A stretch of DNA of 64,000 nucleotides from positions 32,044 through 96,043 of the forward strand of contig DAIDAP010000011.1 of the NCBI GenBank assembly GCA_027310565.1, in the 5' to 3' direction. Source of the stretch: Chloroflexota bacterium (GTDB taxonomy: Bacteria; Chloroflexota; Limnocylindria; P2-11E). Positions 19,714 through 28,846 of the stretch are shown piece by piece. Numbering within the stretch: the stretch's first letter is position 1; every line of letters begins with the position of its first letter. The notes beneath the pieces are model-generated. The model did not search any database. It was not told the DNA's origin and saw nothing but the letters and a program-made list of their open reading frames with translations. The translations under genes and the position numbers were made by a program.

Positions 19714-20556
19714 ATGAGCGCCGGCGACGTCAGCGCACTGCTCCTCGCACTCCGTGAGGGCACGGAAGCGGCCCTCATCGTGGCGATCGTCTACGCGTAC
19801 CTCGGGCAGATCGGGGCGCGCGCCGCGCGCCGGCTGGTCTGGCTCGGCCTCGGCATCGCCGTGGCCGTGGCGCTGGGCTTCCTCGGGATCCTCGTCGCGC
19901 TCGACAGGGAGTTCAGCGGCACGACCGAGGATCTGTTCGAGGGCTCCACCATGCTCCTCGCGACCACGGTCCTGACCTGGATGGTGCTCTGGATGGCCCG
20001 CAACGCCCGCTCGCTGAAGGCCGAGCTGCAGCGCGGGGTCGGCGCCGCCCTCGAGCGGGGCGCCGCCGCGTGGGGGATCTTCCTGCTCGTCTTCTTCGCC
20101 GTCGTGCGTGAGGGCGTCGAGCTCGCGCTTCTGCTCTTCGCCGCGCCCGGCACGGGGAAGGTGGTGGGCGGCGTGCTCGGGCTCGCCGGCGCGGCCGGGA
20201 TCGGCGTGCTGGTCTACGCCTACGGCCGCCGGGTGGACCTGCGCACCTTCTTCCGGGTCACGACCATCTTCCTCATCCTCTTCGCCGCCGGCCTCCTGTC
20301 GCAGGGCGTCGCCGCCTTCGCGGAGGGAGGCCTCCTCGAGGCGATCGAGGGGCCGGTGCTCTGGAGCACCGCGGCGTGGCTGCCGGAGGGCGACGGCCTC
20401 GGCGCGATCCTGAACGCGCTGTTCGGGTACGCGGAGGAGCCGCGCCTCATCCAGCTCGTCGCGTACCTCGCCTACTTCGCGATCGTCTGGGCGCTGTTCC
20501 GCACCCGCCTGGCGCGCGCACCGATCGTCGCTCCGACGACGGCCGCCACCGCCTGA
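19714..20556 (+). CDS. FTR1/EfeU-family high-affinity iron permease
   Basis: A 280-aa, seven-helix membrane protein with both FTR1 iron-binding motifs: REGTEAA in helix 1 (about base 19753) and REGVELA in helix 4 (about 20107). The paired REGxE motifs move Fe3+ or Fe2+ across the membrane in FTR1 and EfeUOB systems. No EfeO or EfeB partner is in the window. The divergent DtxR-family gene and the palindrome between them suggest iron repression. ATG 19714 fits the family N-terminus. Confidence 0.92.
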   Translation: MSAGDVSALLLALREGTEAALIVAIVYAYLGQIGARAARRLVWLGLGIAVAVALGFLGILVALDREFSGTTEDLFEGSTMLLATTVLTWMVLWMARNARSLKAELQRGVGAALERGAAAWGIFLLVFFAVVREGVELALLLFAAPGTGKVVGGVLGLAGAAGIGVLVYAYGRRVDLRTFFRVTTIFLILFAAGLLSQGVAAFAEGGLLEAIEGPVLWSTAAWLPEGDGLGAILNALFGYAEEPRLIQLVAYLAYFAIVWALFRTRLARAPIVAPTTAATA

Positions 20557-20568
20557 CCGCCACGACGT

Positions 20569-20603
20569 CGAGCGGGGCCGCGCGCAACACGCGGTCCCGC
20601 TCG
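20569..20603 (+). terminator. Strong stem-loop after the FTR1 gene
   Basis: CGAGCGGGGCCGCG (20569-20582) pairs with CGCGGTCCCGCTCG (20590-20603): a 14-bp stem with one G-T pair and a seven-base loop, 13 bases after the permease stop. Only a weak T-containing tail (CCGTTCT) follows. It probably ends the permease transcript before mreB. Confidence 0.7.
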
Positions 20604-20609
20604 CCGTTC

Positions 20610-20615
20610 TAGGCT
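20610..20615 (+). promoter_or_regulatory. mreB: Candidate -10 box TAGGCT for mreB
   Basis: TAGGCT ends nine bases before ATG 20625, directly after the terminator hairpin. It would give a leader of only a few bases. The in-frame GTG 20616 would then lie before the transcript start. Confidence 0.4.
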
Positions 20616-20624
20616 GTGCCACAC

Positions 20625-21644
20625 ATGTTCGCAAAGCAGATCGGCATCGACCTCGGCACCGCCAACATCATCGTCTACGTGAAGGGGAAGGGCATCGTCC
20701 TCACCGAGCCCTCCGTGGTCGCGCTTGCGCACGACAACGGCGCCAACCGTCCGCGCATCGTCGCGGTGGGTGAGGAGGCGCGCCTGATGCTCGGGCGCAC
20801 GCCCGGCAACATCACCGCGCAGAAGCCGATGCGCGACGGCGTCATCGCCGACTACGTCATCACCGAGTACATGCTGAAGTACTTCATCGACAAGGTCTGC
20901 GGCCGCGTCCGCATCTTCCACCCCGAGCTCATGATCTCGGTCCCCTCCGGCGTGACGAGCGTCGAGCGGCGCGCGGTGAAGGACGCCGCCGTCCGCGCCG
21001 GCGCGCGCGACGCGCACCTCATCGAGGAGCCGCTCGCCGCCGCGATCGGCGCGAACATCCCGATCTCCGGGCCGAGCGGCAACCTCGTCATCGGGATCGG
21101 CGGCGGCACCGCGGAGATCGCGGTCATCTCCCTCGGCGGCATCGTCGTGTCGCGGAGCGTGCGCGCCGCCGGGAACAAGCTCGATGAGGCGATCGCGAAC
21201 TTCGTCCGCAAGCGCTACAACCTCATGATCGGCGAGCGCACCGCCGAGGACGTGAAGATCCAGATCGGCTCCGCGATGCCGATGGACCCCGAGCTCACCA
21301 TGGAGGTCCGCGGCCGCGACCTCATCGCCGGGCTGCCGCGCACCATCACCATCGGCAGCAACGAGATCACCGAGGCGATGGATCCGGTGCTCCAGCAGAT
21401 CATCACCGCGGTGAAGGCGGTCCTCGAGGAGACGCCCCCGGAGCTCGCCTCGGACGTGATCGACAAGGGCATGGTGCTGTGCGGCGGCGGCGCGCTGCTG
21501 CGGAACATGGACAAGCTCATGACGCAGGTCACCGGGGTGCCCTGCTACGTCGCGGAGAACCCCCTCTACTGCGTGGCGAAGGGCACCGGCCTCGCGCTCG
21601 AGCACCTGGACTTCTTCCGGCGCAGCCTGGTCGCCGTCCACTAG
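20625..21644 (+). CDS. mreB: Rod shape-determining protein MreB
   Basis: 339-aa bacterial actin with phosphate-1 ([17 protein letters not shown]), phosphate-2 ([15 protein letters not shown]) and adenosine ([15 protein letters not shown]) motifs, plus the membrane-facing N-terminus MFAKQIG. MreB filaments guide side-wall peptidoglycan synthesis. mreC, mreD, rodA and pbp2 do not follow; a glycan gene array does, so here MreB sits in an envelope-polymer context. ATG 20625 is preferred to GTG 20616 because of the -10 box position. Confidence 0.95.
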   Translation: MFAKQIGIDLGTANIIVYVKGKGIVLTEPSVVALAHDNGANRPRIVAVGEEARLMLGRTPGNITAQKPMRDGVIADYVITEYMLKYFIDKVCGRVRIFHPELMISVPSGVTSVERRAVKDAAVRAGARDAHLIEEPLAAAIGANIPISGPSGNLVIGIGGGTAEIAVISLGGIVVSRSVRAAGNKLDEAIANFVRKRYNLMIGERTAEDVKIQIGSAMPMDPELTMEVRGRDLIAGLPRTITIGSNEITEAMDPVLQQIITAVKAVLEETPPELASDVIDKGMVLCGGGALLRNMDKLMTQVTGVPCYVAENPLYCVAKGTGLALEHLDFFRRSLVAVH

Positions 21645-21647
21645 CGT
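21642..21647 (+). promoter_or_regulatory. -10 box TAGCGT, leaderless promoter of the WecG/TagA gene
   Basis: TAGCGT overlaps the mreB stop codon and ends seven bases before GTG 21655. It may supply extra transcripts to the glycan array besides read-through from mreB. Confidence 0.45.
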
Positions 21648-21654
21648 TACGCCC

Positions 21655-22380
21655 GTGCCGGAGCGGGTGGAGGTCCTCGAGACCGCGTTCGACGGGCTCG
21701 ATCTCGACGAGGCGACCGCGCGCATTTTGGAGCGCCTCGACCGGGGCGAGCGCACCTTCGTCGTCACCGCGAACCCCGAGTTCGTCATGCTCGCGCGCCG
21801 CGACCCGTCAGTCGCGCGGATCGCGCGCGAGGCGGATCTCGTCGTCCCCGACGGGACGGGCATCGCGGTCGCCTCCGCGATCCTCGGTCGCGCGCTCCCG
21901 CGCGTGCCGGGACGGCTCCTCGTCGACGCGCTCGTCCCGCGTCTGGCGGAGCGCGGCGCGAGCCTCTTCCTCCTCGGCGCCGCGCCGGGCGTCGCCGAGC
22001 GCGCCGCCGACGCGCTGCGCGCGCGCGCCCCGAGCCTCGTCGTCGCCGGCTGCGCGGCGGGCGACCCCGAGGACCCCGCCACCGCGCGACGCGTCGCCGC
22101 GGCCGCGCCGGACGCGCTCCTCGTCGCGTACGGGATGCCGAAGCAGGAGGAGTGGATCGCGCGGCATCGCGGCGCGCTGCCGAGCGTGAAGCTCGCGATC
22201 GGCGTCGGCGGCGTCCTCGACCAGCTCGCGGGCGTCCAGCGCGTGCCGCCGGCGATCCTGCACCGCCTGGGTCTGGAGTGGCTCTGGCGTCTGGTGCGCG
22301 AGCCGTGGCGCTGGCGGCGGCAGCGCGTGCTGCCGCTCTTCGCCGCGCTGGTCCTGCGCGAGCGGCTGCTCGGCCGATGA
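21655..22380 (+). CDS. WecG/TagA/CpsF-family (GT26) glycosyltransferase
   Basis: 241 aa. The GT26 signatures are present: VVTANPEFVMLARRD (about base 21763) with the catalytic-site Asn-Pro, LVVPDGTGIAVAS, and the family end block AYGMPKQEEWIARHR (about 22128). These enzymes add N-acetylmannosamine or its uronic acid to a lipid-linked GlcNAc, as in teichoic acid or enterobacterial common antigen. This fits the WecA/TagO-like gene at 2.6 kb, though the two are far apart. GTG start; ATGA overlap with the next gene. Confidence 0.9.
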   Translation: MPERVEVLETAFDGLDLDEATARILERLDRGERTFVVTANPEFVMLARRDPSVARIAREADLVVPDGTGIAVASAILGRALPRVPGRLLVDALVPRLAERGASLFLLGAAPGVAERAADALRARAPSLVVAGCAAGDPEDPATARRVAAAAPDALLVAYGMPKQEEWIARHRGALPSVKLAIGVGGVLDQLAGVQRVPPAILHRLGLEWLWRLVREPWRWRRQRVLPLFAALVLRERLLGR

Positions 22381-23471
22381 AGCTCGCGCTCGCGCACGAG
22401 TACTTCTCCGTGCGCGGCGGCGCTGAGGCCGTCGTCGAGGTGCTCCACCAGATGTGGCCCGAGGCGCCGGTGTACACGTTCTTCCACGACCGCCGCCGAT
22501 ACGGACCGCTCGACGGCTGGCGGATCGTCACCAGCTCGCTCCAGTCGTTCCCCATCGGCGGCGGGCTGCACCGCCTGCTCCTGCCGCTGTACCCGCGCGC
22601 GGCGCGCGCGCTGCGCGTGCCCGACGACGTCGACGTCATCGTCGTCTCCACGAGCGCGTTCATCAAGGGCCTGACCCTCGCCGAGCGCACCGTCGAGATC
22701 GCGTACTGCTACTCGCCGACGCGCTACCTGTGGGACGCGAGCGAGGCGTACCTGCGCGACGAGGTCCCCGTCCTCCTGCACCGGCCGGTCCGCGAGCTTC
22801 TCGAGCGCCTGCGCGTCACCGACCGCGAGTTCGCGGCGCGCGTCGACCGCTGGATCGCGATCTCGCACGCGGTCGCGGCGCGCATCCGCCGCTACTACGC
22901 TCGCGAGAGCGAGGTCGTGTATCCACCGGTCGACGTGGACGCGTACCAGGCGCGGGCGGAGCGCGGCGACCACTGGCTGTTCATCGGGCGGCTGTCGGCG
23001 TACAAGCGCGCCGACGTCGCCGTGCGTGCTTTCGGGCGCCTGAACCGGCGGCTCATCGTCGTCGGCGAGGGCCGCGAGCGGGGGGCGCTCGAGCGCATCG
23101 CCGGCGACAACGTCGCGTTCACCGGCCGCGTGGACGAGGCGACGAAGCGCGACCTCCTCGCGAGCGCCCGCGGTCTGGTGTTCCCGGGCGAGGACGACTT
23201 CGGGATCGTGATGGTCGAGGCGCTCGCCTCCGGCGCGCCGGTGGTCGCGCTCGACGCGGGAGGTGCGCCGGAGGTCGTGCGCGACGGCGAGGACGGCGCC
23301 CTGGTGCGCGACGCGGACCCGGAGGCGTTCGCCGACGCGATCGCCGCCGCGGAGCGGCGCGCCTGGGACCCCGCCGCGCTGAGACGCTCGGCCGCGCGGT
23401 TCGACGTCGCGCGGTTCCGCGAGAGTCTGAAGGTGGCCGTATCGACCGCTCGCCGTCACACGCCGTCATGA
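22377..23471 (+). CDS. GT4-family glycosyltransferase
   Basis: 364 aa, ATG overlapping the previous stop. The N-terminal Rossmann domain starts MKLALAHEYFSVRGGAE with the donor-side glycine loop, and the C-terminal domain has LFIGRLSAYKRADVAV and the nucleotide-sugar motif PGEDDFGIVMVEALASG. It is a retaining GT-B enzyme on the cytoplasmic side. The region VYTFFHDRRRYGPLDGWRI resembles mannosyl- or rhamnosyltransferases of polysaccharide clusters; donor and acceptor are unknown. A 4-base overlap couples it to the next gene. Confidence 0.9.
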   Translation: MKLALAHEYFSVRGGAEAVVEVLHQMWPEAPVYTFFHDRRRYGPLDGWRIVTSSLQSFPIGGGLHRLLLPLYPRAARALRVPDDVDVIVVSTSAFIKGLTLAERTVEIAYCYSPTRYLWDASEAYLRDEVPVLLHRPVRELLERLRVTDREFAARVDRWIAISHAVAARIRRYYARESEVVYPPVDVDAYQARAERGDHWLFIGRLSAYKRADVAVRAFGRLNRRLIVVGEGRERGALERIAGDNVAFTGRVDEATKRDLLASARGLVFPGEDDFGIVMVEALASGAPVVALDAGGAPEVVRDGEDGALVRDADPEAFADAIAAAERRAWDPAALRRSAARFDVARFRESLKVAVSTARRHTPS

Positions 23472-24766
23472 GGCTGGCGCTCTGGGTCGCCGCGAGTCTG
23501 CTCATTGCGGTCGGAGTCGTCCTGCTGGCGCCGGTCGATCTTCGCGACCGTGATTTCGCTGGATTCTGGCTCGGCTCGCGGATGGTGCTCGAGGGTCGAG
23601 ACCCGTACGACCCCGCAGCATGGCTCCCGGCGCTGCGTGACATCGCACCGCGGTTCGCCCAGGACGTCCCGGATGGTGCGGCATACGGGTATCCGCTCTG
23701 GACCGCCGTGCTCACGATCCCGTTCGCGCTCGGACCGTTCGAGCTCTCGTCGCGTCTCTGGCTCGGTGCGCAGATCGGCCTCGGTCTGGGCACGCTGGTG
23801 GCGCTCCTACACGCCCTGGGCGCGCGGCGTCCCGGGGAGTCCATGTTGCTCGTGCTCGCGCTCGTCCTCTCGGAGCCATGGCGCGCGCTCGTCGAGATCG
23901 GCAACGTCGGCGGATTCCTGCTGGCCATCGTCAGCGCGACGCTCCTGCTCCTCGAGCGCGGACGGCCGCGCGCGGCCGGCGTGGTTCTCGGGACCGCGCT
24001 GCTCAAGCCGCACCTCTTCGTGCTGTTCGTACCGGTGCTGCTGCTGAGCCATCGCCGTGAGCTGCCTCGGCTCATGTCGGGGTTGGCCGCCACCGCTGGG
24101 GTTCTCGTGCTCGCGTCCTTCGTCGTGCTGCCCGGGTGGCCCAGCGGATGGCTGTCGACGCTCGCCCGCACCTCCGCCGGGGTCGGGGCCCGTGCGACGA
24201 CCTGGGGCCTCGGAGGAGTCGGCCTCGCGCTCGTCGCCGCTGCGCTGGTGTCGCTCGTCGTCTGGTGGCGTGCCTCCTCGCCCGCACCGATGATGCTCGT
24301 CGCCGCGGCGCTGCCGCTCTCGCTCTTCGTCGCGCCGTACGCAGGCAACTACGACCAGATCGTCCTGTTCGCGCCTGTCGCGATCTGCCTGTCCGCCCTC
24401 TCGCCTGCGGGCCCCTGGCGGCGCGCGCTGGGCTGGTGGCTCCTCCTCACCATCATGGTGCCGTTCGTCTGGCTGCTCGAGCTCCTCATCCCGAGGGGCG
24501 GCGGCGAGGCGCCCGGCTCGCTCGCACCGCTCGCGCTGTTCTTCACGGTGATCGTCGTCGACCACCTGGCGCGGTCACGCCGGCTGCCGGGCGTGATCGT
24601 CGCGCTCGCGGCGATCCTCATGTGGGGCTCGCTGACCGTCTGGCTCGCGCTCGCGGGGATCCCGCCGCGGTCCGGCATCGCGGGTGCGGCGTGGCTCGGC
24701 GCCGTGGTGCTCGTGTTGGGCGCGGTCGTCGCTCTCGCGCGCCGCCGCGGGACGCGAGCGTCGTGA
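23468..24766 (+). CDS. GT87 (DUF2029)-like polyprenol-phosphate-dependent membrane glycosyltransferase
   Basis: 432 aa with about 10-12 membrane helices. The first outside loop has the acidic DFAGFWLGSRMVLEGRDPYD pattern, then YGYPLWTAVL, a NVGGFLLAI helix and ALLKPHLFVLF. This is the GT87 plan, as in actinobacterial alpha-mannosyltransferases that use polyprenyl-phosphomannose outside the membrane. Two or three related genes lie within the next 7 kb. Donor and acceptor are not known. Confidence 0.78.
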   Translation: MRLALWVAASLLIAVGVVLLAPVDLRDRDFAGFWLGSRMVLEGRDPYDPAAWLPALRDIAPRFAQDVPDGAAYGYPLWTAVLTIPFALGPFELSSRLWLGAQIGLGLGTLVALLHALGARRPGESMLLVLALVLSEPWRALVEIGNVGGFLLAIVSATLLLLERGRPRAAGVVLGTALLKPHLFVLFVPVLLLSHRRELPRLMSGLAATAGVLVLASFVVLPGWPSGWLSTLARTSAGVGARATTWGLGGVGLALVAAALVSLVVWWRASSPAPMMLVAAALPLSLFVAPYAGNYDQIVLFAPVAICLSALSPAGPWRRALGWWLLLTIMVPFVWLLELLIPRGGGEAPGSLAPLALFFTVIVVDHLARSRRLPGVIVALAAILMWGSLTVWLALAGIPPRSGIAGAAWLGAVVLVLGAVVALARRRGTRAS

Positions 24767-24782
24767 GTGCCCGTGTGCCCGC

Positions 24783-24788
24783 TATAGT
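24783..24788 (+). promoter_or_regulatory. -10 box TATAGT within the glycan array
   Basis: TATAGT lies in the 46-base gap between two GT87-like genes, 24 bases before GTG 24813. It is one of the few near-consensus -10 boxes in the array and suggests a second transcription unit. No strong -35 is seen. Confidence 0.45.
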
Positions 24789-24812
24789 GCCGAGCGTCAT
24801 CAGGCCAGCCCG

Positions 24813-25940
24813 GTGAATCGAACGCCCGGGACGCCGCTCGCCGTCGGCGGCGTCGCCGCGCTCGTCCTCCTCCTCGGCGCGGCCCCGCGGATCGCGCTCG
24901 CCGCCGGCGCGCTGCCCGACCCGCTGCGCGCGTTCACCTGGAGCGACGCGCTGTTCACCTACCTGCGCGGCCTCTCCGGCCAGCGGCTCCCGTACCGCGA
25001 CACGCCGTTCGAGTACCCGCCGCTCATCGGGGCGGTCTCGGCTCTGTTCTCGTCCCTCACCGACGACCCGGTCGTCTACGTCACGCTCTGGGCGCTCGTC
25101 CTCGCCGCCGCGGCGGCCGTCTGCGGGATGCTGCTCGCGCGCGCGGCCGGAGCGCGCCGTGCGCTGCTCTGCTGGGCGCTCGCGCCGCAGCTCCTCCTCC
25201 TCGGCTCGCTGAACTTCGACGTCCTTCCGGCGACGCTCGTCGCGGCCGCGGCGGTCGCGCAGCGCCAGGGACGAGAGGTCTCGAGCGCCGTCGCGCTCGC
25301 GGCCGGCACCGCCGCGAAGCTCTTCCCCGCGGCGAGCGTGCCGATCGCGTTCCTGCGCGCGCGTGATCCGCGCCGGTTCGTGCTCGTCACCGCCGCCGTG
25401 CTCGCGCTCGCCTACGTGCCGACCGCGCTGCAGCCGTATTCGAGCGCCGGCGGCGTCGCGTTCTACCTCGCGGGGATCGACGCGAACGTCGACTCGGTGT
25501 GGGGCATCCTCGAGCGACTCCTCGCGGCGTTCGGGATGCCGTCGCCGAAGGTGTTCGTGGTCGTTCTGACGCTCGCCGGACTCGGCGCCACCTACGTCGT
25601 GCTCGTGCTCCCGCGCGCGGCACGCGCCGCGGATCCGGCGGCCGCGTTCGGGCTCGCGACGGTCGCGCTGCTCTTCTGGTCGCGGCTGTACTCGCCGCAG
25701 TACTCGCTGTGGCTGCTGCCGTTCTTCGCGCTCCTCGCGATCGACGCGCGGCGCTACGCGCTGCTCGCGGCGGCCGACGTCGGGGTGTTCCTGACGATCT
25801 ACCCGCTGACGCTCGTGCGGCGCACGGCCGACGACGCGGTGGGCGTGCTGCTGCTGGGCGCGCTCGCGTCCTTCGTCGTGCTGCGGCACGTCGCGCTCAT
25901 CTCGGTGTGGCGCGCGCTCATGCGTGGTGCCGCGCGGTGA
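24813..25940 (+). CDS. GT87/GT-C-like membrane glycosyltransferase
   Basis: 375 aa, GTG start, about 10 membrane helices. The first loop reads PYRDTPFEYPPLIGAV, the GT87/DUF2029-type loop, and later TAAKLFPAASVPIAF parallels the KP-containing helix of its neighbours. FWSRLYSPQYSLWLLPFFAL near the C-terminus is typical of GT-C mannosyltransferases. It overlaps the next gene by four bases (GTGA). Function is inferred from family and context; no donor can be named. Confidence 0.75.
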   Translation: MNRTPGTPLAVGGVAALVLLLGAAPRIALAAGALPDPLRAFTWSDALFTYLRGLSGQRLPYRDTPFEYPPLIGAVSALFSSLTDDPVVYVTLWALVLAAAAAVCGMLLARAAGARRALLCWALAPQLLLLGSLNFDVLPATLVAAAAVAQRQGREVSSAVALAAGTAAKLFPAASVPIAFLRARDPRRFVLVTAAVLALAYVPTALQPYSSAGGVAFYLAGIDANVDSVWGILERLLAAFGMPSPKVFVVVLTLAGLGATYVVLVLPRAARAADPAAAFGLATVALLFWSRLYSPQYSLWLLPFFALLAIDARRYALLAAADVGVFLTIYPLTLVRRTADDAVGVLLLGALASFVVLRHVALISVWRALMRGAAR

Positions 25941-27109
25941 GGTCGCGGCGCGTCGTCGTCGCCGGCTGGCTCGTCGCGTGCGCGGTCGCGGTCGGCGCGC
26001 TCGCGCTCCTCGGCTGGCCCGCCCGGGCCTACCGCGACTTCGACTTCTTCCCCTTCTGGGCCGCGGGCCGGCTCATCCTCGATGGCGCCGACCCCTATGA
26101 CGCCGACACCTTCCGCGCGGCCTTCATCAGCGGTGGCAGCCTCGGGCACGCGTTCGGCGGCCCGTTCGCGTACCCGCTGCCCGCCGCGATCCTCTCGATC
26201 CCGTACGCGCTGCTGCCGTTCGCCCTCGCCGCGCCGCTGTGGCTCGTGAGCCAGGTCGCGCTCTCCGCCGCCGGGCTCTGGGCGCTCGCCCGCCGCCTCT
26301 TCGGCCCGGAGCTGCGTCGTGACGCGCCGCTCCTCTTCACCCTCACCGCGGCGATGCCGGCGACGCTCCAGACCTACGCGATCGGCAACGTCGGTGGATT
26401 CCTGCTCGCGGTCGTCGCCGGCGCGCTCGTGCTCGTGCTCGACGGACGGCCGACGCGTGCGGGCGCCGTGCTCGGGCTCGGCGTGGTCAAGCCGCACGTC
26501 TTCCTCCTTTCGGTGCCCGTGCTGCTCGCGCGCTCGCGCCATCGCGTGCGCATCGCCCTCGGGGGCGCCGCGACCGCCGTCGGCCTCCTCCTCGCGTCGT
26601 TCGCCGTTCGACCCGGTTGGCTCGGCGGATGGCTCGCCGCGCTCGGCGCGATCCAGTCGAAGTCCGTCGCGCAGGCGAACGTGTGGGGGCCGTTCCCGGA
26701 GGACGCGCGGTGGATCGGGTGGCTCCTCCTCGTCGTCCTCGCCGCGATCGTCGCTCTGTGGTGGTGGCGCGCGTCTCCGAGCCTCGCGCAGCTCTACGCC
26801 GCCGCCGCCGCGCTGTCCCTGCTCGCCGCGCCATACCTCTGGACCCACTACTTCACGCTGCTCGGCGTTCCGATCGCCGTCGTGCTCGCGGCCGCGCCGC
26901 GGCGCGGCATCGGCCGTACCGCGGTGCTCGTCGCGCTCGCGCTCGCGACGGTGCTCGTCCCCTGGCTGCTGTACGTCCAGACCTACCGGACGGGCGAGGA
27001 GCCGTACGGAGGGATCGTCCCCCTCGCGCTGCTCCTGCTCATCGTCACGCTCACGCGCACGCGTGCGGTCGCCCCCGGGGTCGGGCCCGCGACGGCGCCC
27101 GCGCGTTGA
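25937..27109 (+). CDS. GT87-like membrane glycosyltransferase
   Basis: 390 aa, GTG start overlapping the previous stop. It aligns by eye with the gene at 23.5 kb: DFDFFPFWAAGRLILDGADP, FAYPLPAAILSIPYALLPF, TYAIGNVGGFLLAVVAG and VVKPHVFLLSVPVLLARS occur in the same order, so the two are paralogues. About ten membrane helices. It probably transfers a polyprenol-linked sugar on the outer face of the membrane. Confidence 0.78.
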   Translation: MRSRRVVVAGWLVACAVAVGALALLGWPARAYRDFDFFPFWAAGRLILDGADPYDADTFRAAFISGGSLGHAFGGPFAYPLPAAILSIPYALLPFALAAPLWLVSQVALSAAGLWALARRLFGPELRRDAPLLFTLTAAMPATLQTYAIGNVGGFLLAVVAGALVLVLDGRPTRAGAVLGLGVVKPHVFLLSVPVLLARSRHRVRIALGGAATAVGLLLASFAVRPGWLGGWLAALGAIQSKSVAQANVWGPFPEDARWIGWLLLVVLAAIVALWWWRASPSLAQLYAAAAALSLLAAPYLWTHYFTLLGVPIAVVLAAAPRRGIGRTAVLVALALATVLVPWLLYVQTYRTGEEPYGGIVPLALLLLIVTLTRTRAVAPGVGPATAPAR

Positions 27110-27122
27110 GCGGCGCCCGTCG

Positions 27123-27128
27123 TATCGT
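27123..27128 (+). promoter_or_regulatory. -10 box TATCGT, leaderless promoter of the PHP gene
   Basis: TATCGT ends six bases before GTG 27135 in a 25-base gap. No Shine-Dalgarno sequence is present. Confidence 0.5.
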
Positions 27129-27134
27129 CGGCTC

Positions 27135-27818
27135 GTGTCGGCCCGCCGCCTCAAGCTCGACATGCACACCCACAGCGAGTACTCGCCCGACAGCCGCACG
27201 CCGCTCGTCGAGCAGGCGAAGGCGATCCGCGCCGCCGGCCTCGACGTCGTGTGCGCGACCGACCACAACACCATCGAGGGCGCCCTGCGGCTGCGCGAGA
27301 TGGCCGACGGCTTCCGCGTGGTCGTGGGGGAGGAGATCTCGAGCCGCGACGGGGAGATCATCGGGCTGTTCCTCGAGCGGCCGGTCCCGCGCGACCTCTC
27401 CGGCGAGGAGACGATCGCGCGGATCCGCGAGCAGGGCGGGTTGATCTCCGTCCCACACCCCTTCAGCCGCAACCGCGTGTACCACTTCCGGCGTGACGCG
27501 CTCGACCGGCTCTGGCCGCAGGTGGACTGCATCGAGGTGTTCAACGCGCGCGAGGCGTTCTCGGGGGACAACCGGCGCGCCGCCGCGTACGCGAAGGAGC
27601 GCGACCTCCCCGGCGCGGTCGGCAGCGACGCGCACCGCGCCTCGGAGATCGGCCGCGCCTGGATCGAGCTCGACGAGTTCGCGGGGCGCGACGACCTCGT
27701 GAGCGCGCTGCGCACCGGCGTGGTGCACGGCGGGCTCAGCGGGGCGGGGATCCATCTGGCGACGCGGTACGACGTGCTGCGCAAGTGGCTCGCGAGACGG
27801 ACGAAGAGCGGCGCCTGA
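27135..27818 (+). CDS. PHP-domain metal-dependent phosphoesterase
   Basis: 227 aa with the PHP metal motifs: DMHTHSEYSPDS (residues ~9-20), CATDHNTIEGAL, an internal Glu in VVGEEISSRDGE, a His in ISVPHPFS and the C-terminal GSDAHRASEIG. Such enzymes hydrolyse phosphomonoesters or nucleotides with two or three metal ions. TrpH/YciV-like nucleases and histidinol-phosphate phosphatases are relatives; a role on a lipid-linked intermediate is possible here. The downstream gene starts 34 bases before its end. Confidence 0.85.
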   Translation: MSARRLKLDMHTHSEYSPDSRTPLVEQAKAIRAAGLDVVCATDHNTIEGALRLREMADGFRVVVGEEISSRDGEIIGLFLERPVPRDLSGEETIARIREQGGLISVPHPFSRNRVYHFRRDALDRLWPQVDCIEVFNAREAFSGDNRRAAAYAKERDLPGAVGSDAHRASEIGRAWIELDEFAGRDDLVSALRTGVVHGGLSGAGIHLATRYDVLRKWLARRTKSGA

Positions 27819-28846
27819 GCGCGTCCTCGGCCCACGTCGAGGACGCGACGATCGAGGAGCTCGCGGATGCCGCCGAGCGCACCGACGAGCGCGCCGTCCG
27901 CCGGACGCTGTTCGGCTGGCGCGAGCTCGTCTCGACGCTCATCCCGATCGCGCTCGTCGCGCTCGCCGCCCGCAACGTCGACTGGGCCGGCACCTGGGCG
28001 ACGCTCCAGCGGACCGGCGTCCCGCTGGTCGTCGCGGCGCTCGCGGTGTACTACGTCACCTTCCCGCTCCGCTCGGCCCGCTGGGCGCGGCTCCTTCGCG
28101 AGGGCGGCGCCGACCTCGGGTGGCGCGACCTGCTGCGCATCCTCTTCCTCGGCTGGTTCGTCAACTCGGTGGTGCCCGCCAAGCTCGGCGACCTGTACCG
28201 CTCGTACCTGGTGAAGCGCCGCTTCGGCATCTCGCTGTCGCGGACCGTCGGGGTCGTCGTCGCGGAGCGCCTGCTCGACCTGTTCGTCGTCTTCGGCCTG
28301 CTCGTCGTGGGCGGCTACGTGGCCTTCGGCCGCACGATCCTGCCCGACCTGCGCATCGTGTACGTCACCGGCGCGGCGCTCGGCGCGCTCATGGCCGGCG
28401 GGCTCGCCGGGGTCTACTTCGTCGCGCCGCGCGTCGCGCGGTTCTTCCCGGAGGAGGTCCGCCGCATCGGCCGTCTCTTCCGCGAGGGCATGCTCCACAG
28501 CTTCCGCGCGCTGCCCGTCGCGGGCCCGCTCACGCTCCTCGTCTGGGCGGCCGAGGCCGCGCGGCTCGCGCTCGTCCTCGCGTCGCTCGGCCTCGAGCTC
28601 CCGCTCTCCGGCATCGTCTTCGTCGCCGTCGCCAGCTCGCTCCTCACGACGGTGCCGCTGACGCCGGCGGGCTTCGGCTTCGTGGAGATCGCGATGGTGT
28701 ACGTCCTCACCGAGGGCTTCGGCTTCGCGCAGCCCGACGCCATCGCGGTCGCCGTGGTCGATCGCGTCGTGAGCGTGCTGTCGGTCATCGTCATCGGCGC
28801 CGTCGTGTACGCCGCCTCGCGCGGCGAGATACGCGGCGAGCGATGA
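27785..28846 (+). CDS. LPG-synthase-TM/AglD (UPF0104)-like flippase-type membrane protein
   Basis: 353 aa with a short charged N-terminus and about eight membrane helices. YYVTFPLRSARWARLLRE, FLGWFVNSVVPAKLGDLYRS and TVPLTPAGFGFVEIAMVYVL match the YbhN/AglD/MprF-flippase family. Members translocate lipids or lipid-linked sugars or support GTs. It overlaps the PHP gene by 34 bases and the next GT gene by 4, so it belongs to the glycan array. A role in flipping polyprenyl-phosphate sugars to the outer leaflet is inferred. Confidence 0.8.
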   Translation: MARETDEERRLSASSAHVEDATIEELADAAERTDERAVRRTLFGWRELVSTLIPIALVALAARNVDWAGTWATLQRTGVPLVVAALAVYYVTFPLRSARWARLLREGGADLGWRDLLRILFLGWFVNSVVPAKLGDLYRSYLVKRRFGISLSRTVGVVVAERLLDLFVVFGLLVVGGYVAFGRTILPDLRIVYVTGAALGALMAGGLAGVYFVAPRVARFFPEEVRRIGRLFREGMLHSFRALPVAGPLTLLVWAAEAARLALVLASLGLELPLSGIVFVAVASSLLTTVPLTPAGFGFVEIAMVYVLTEGFGFAQPDAIAVAVVDRVVSVLSVIVIGAVVYAASRGEIRGER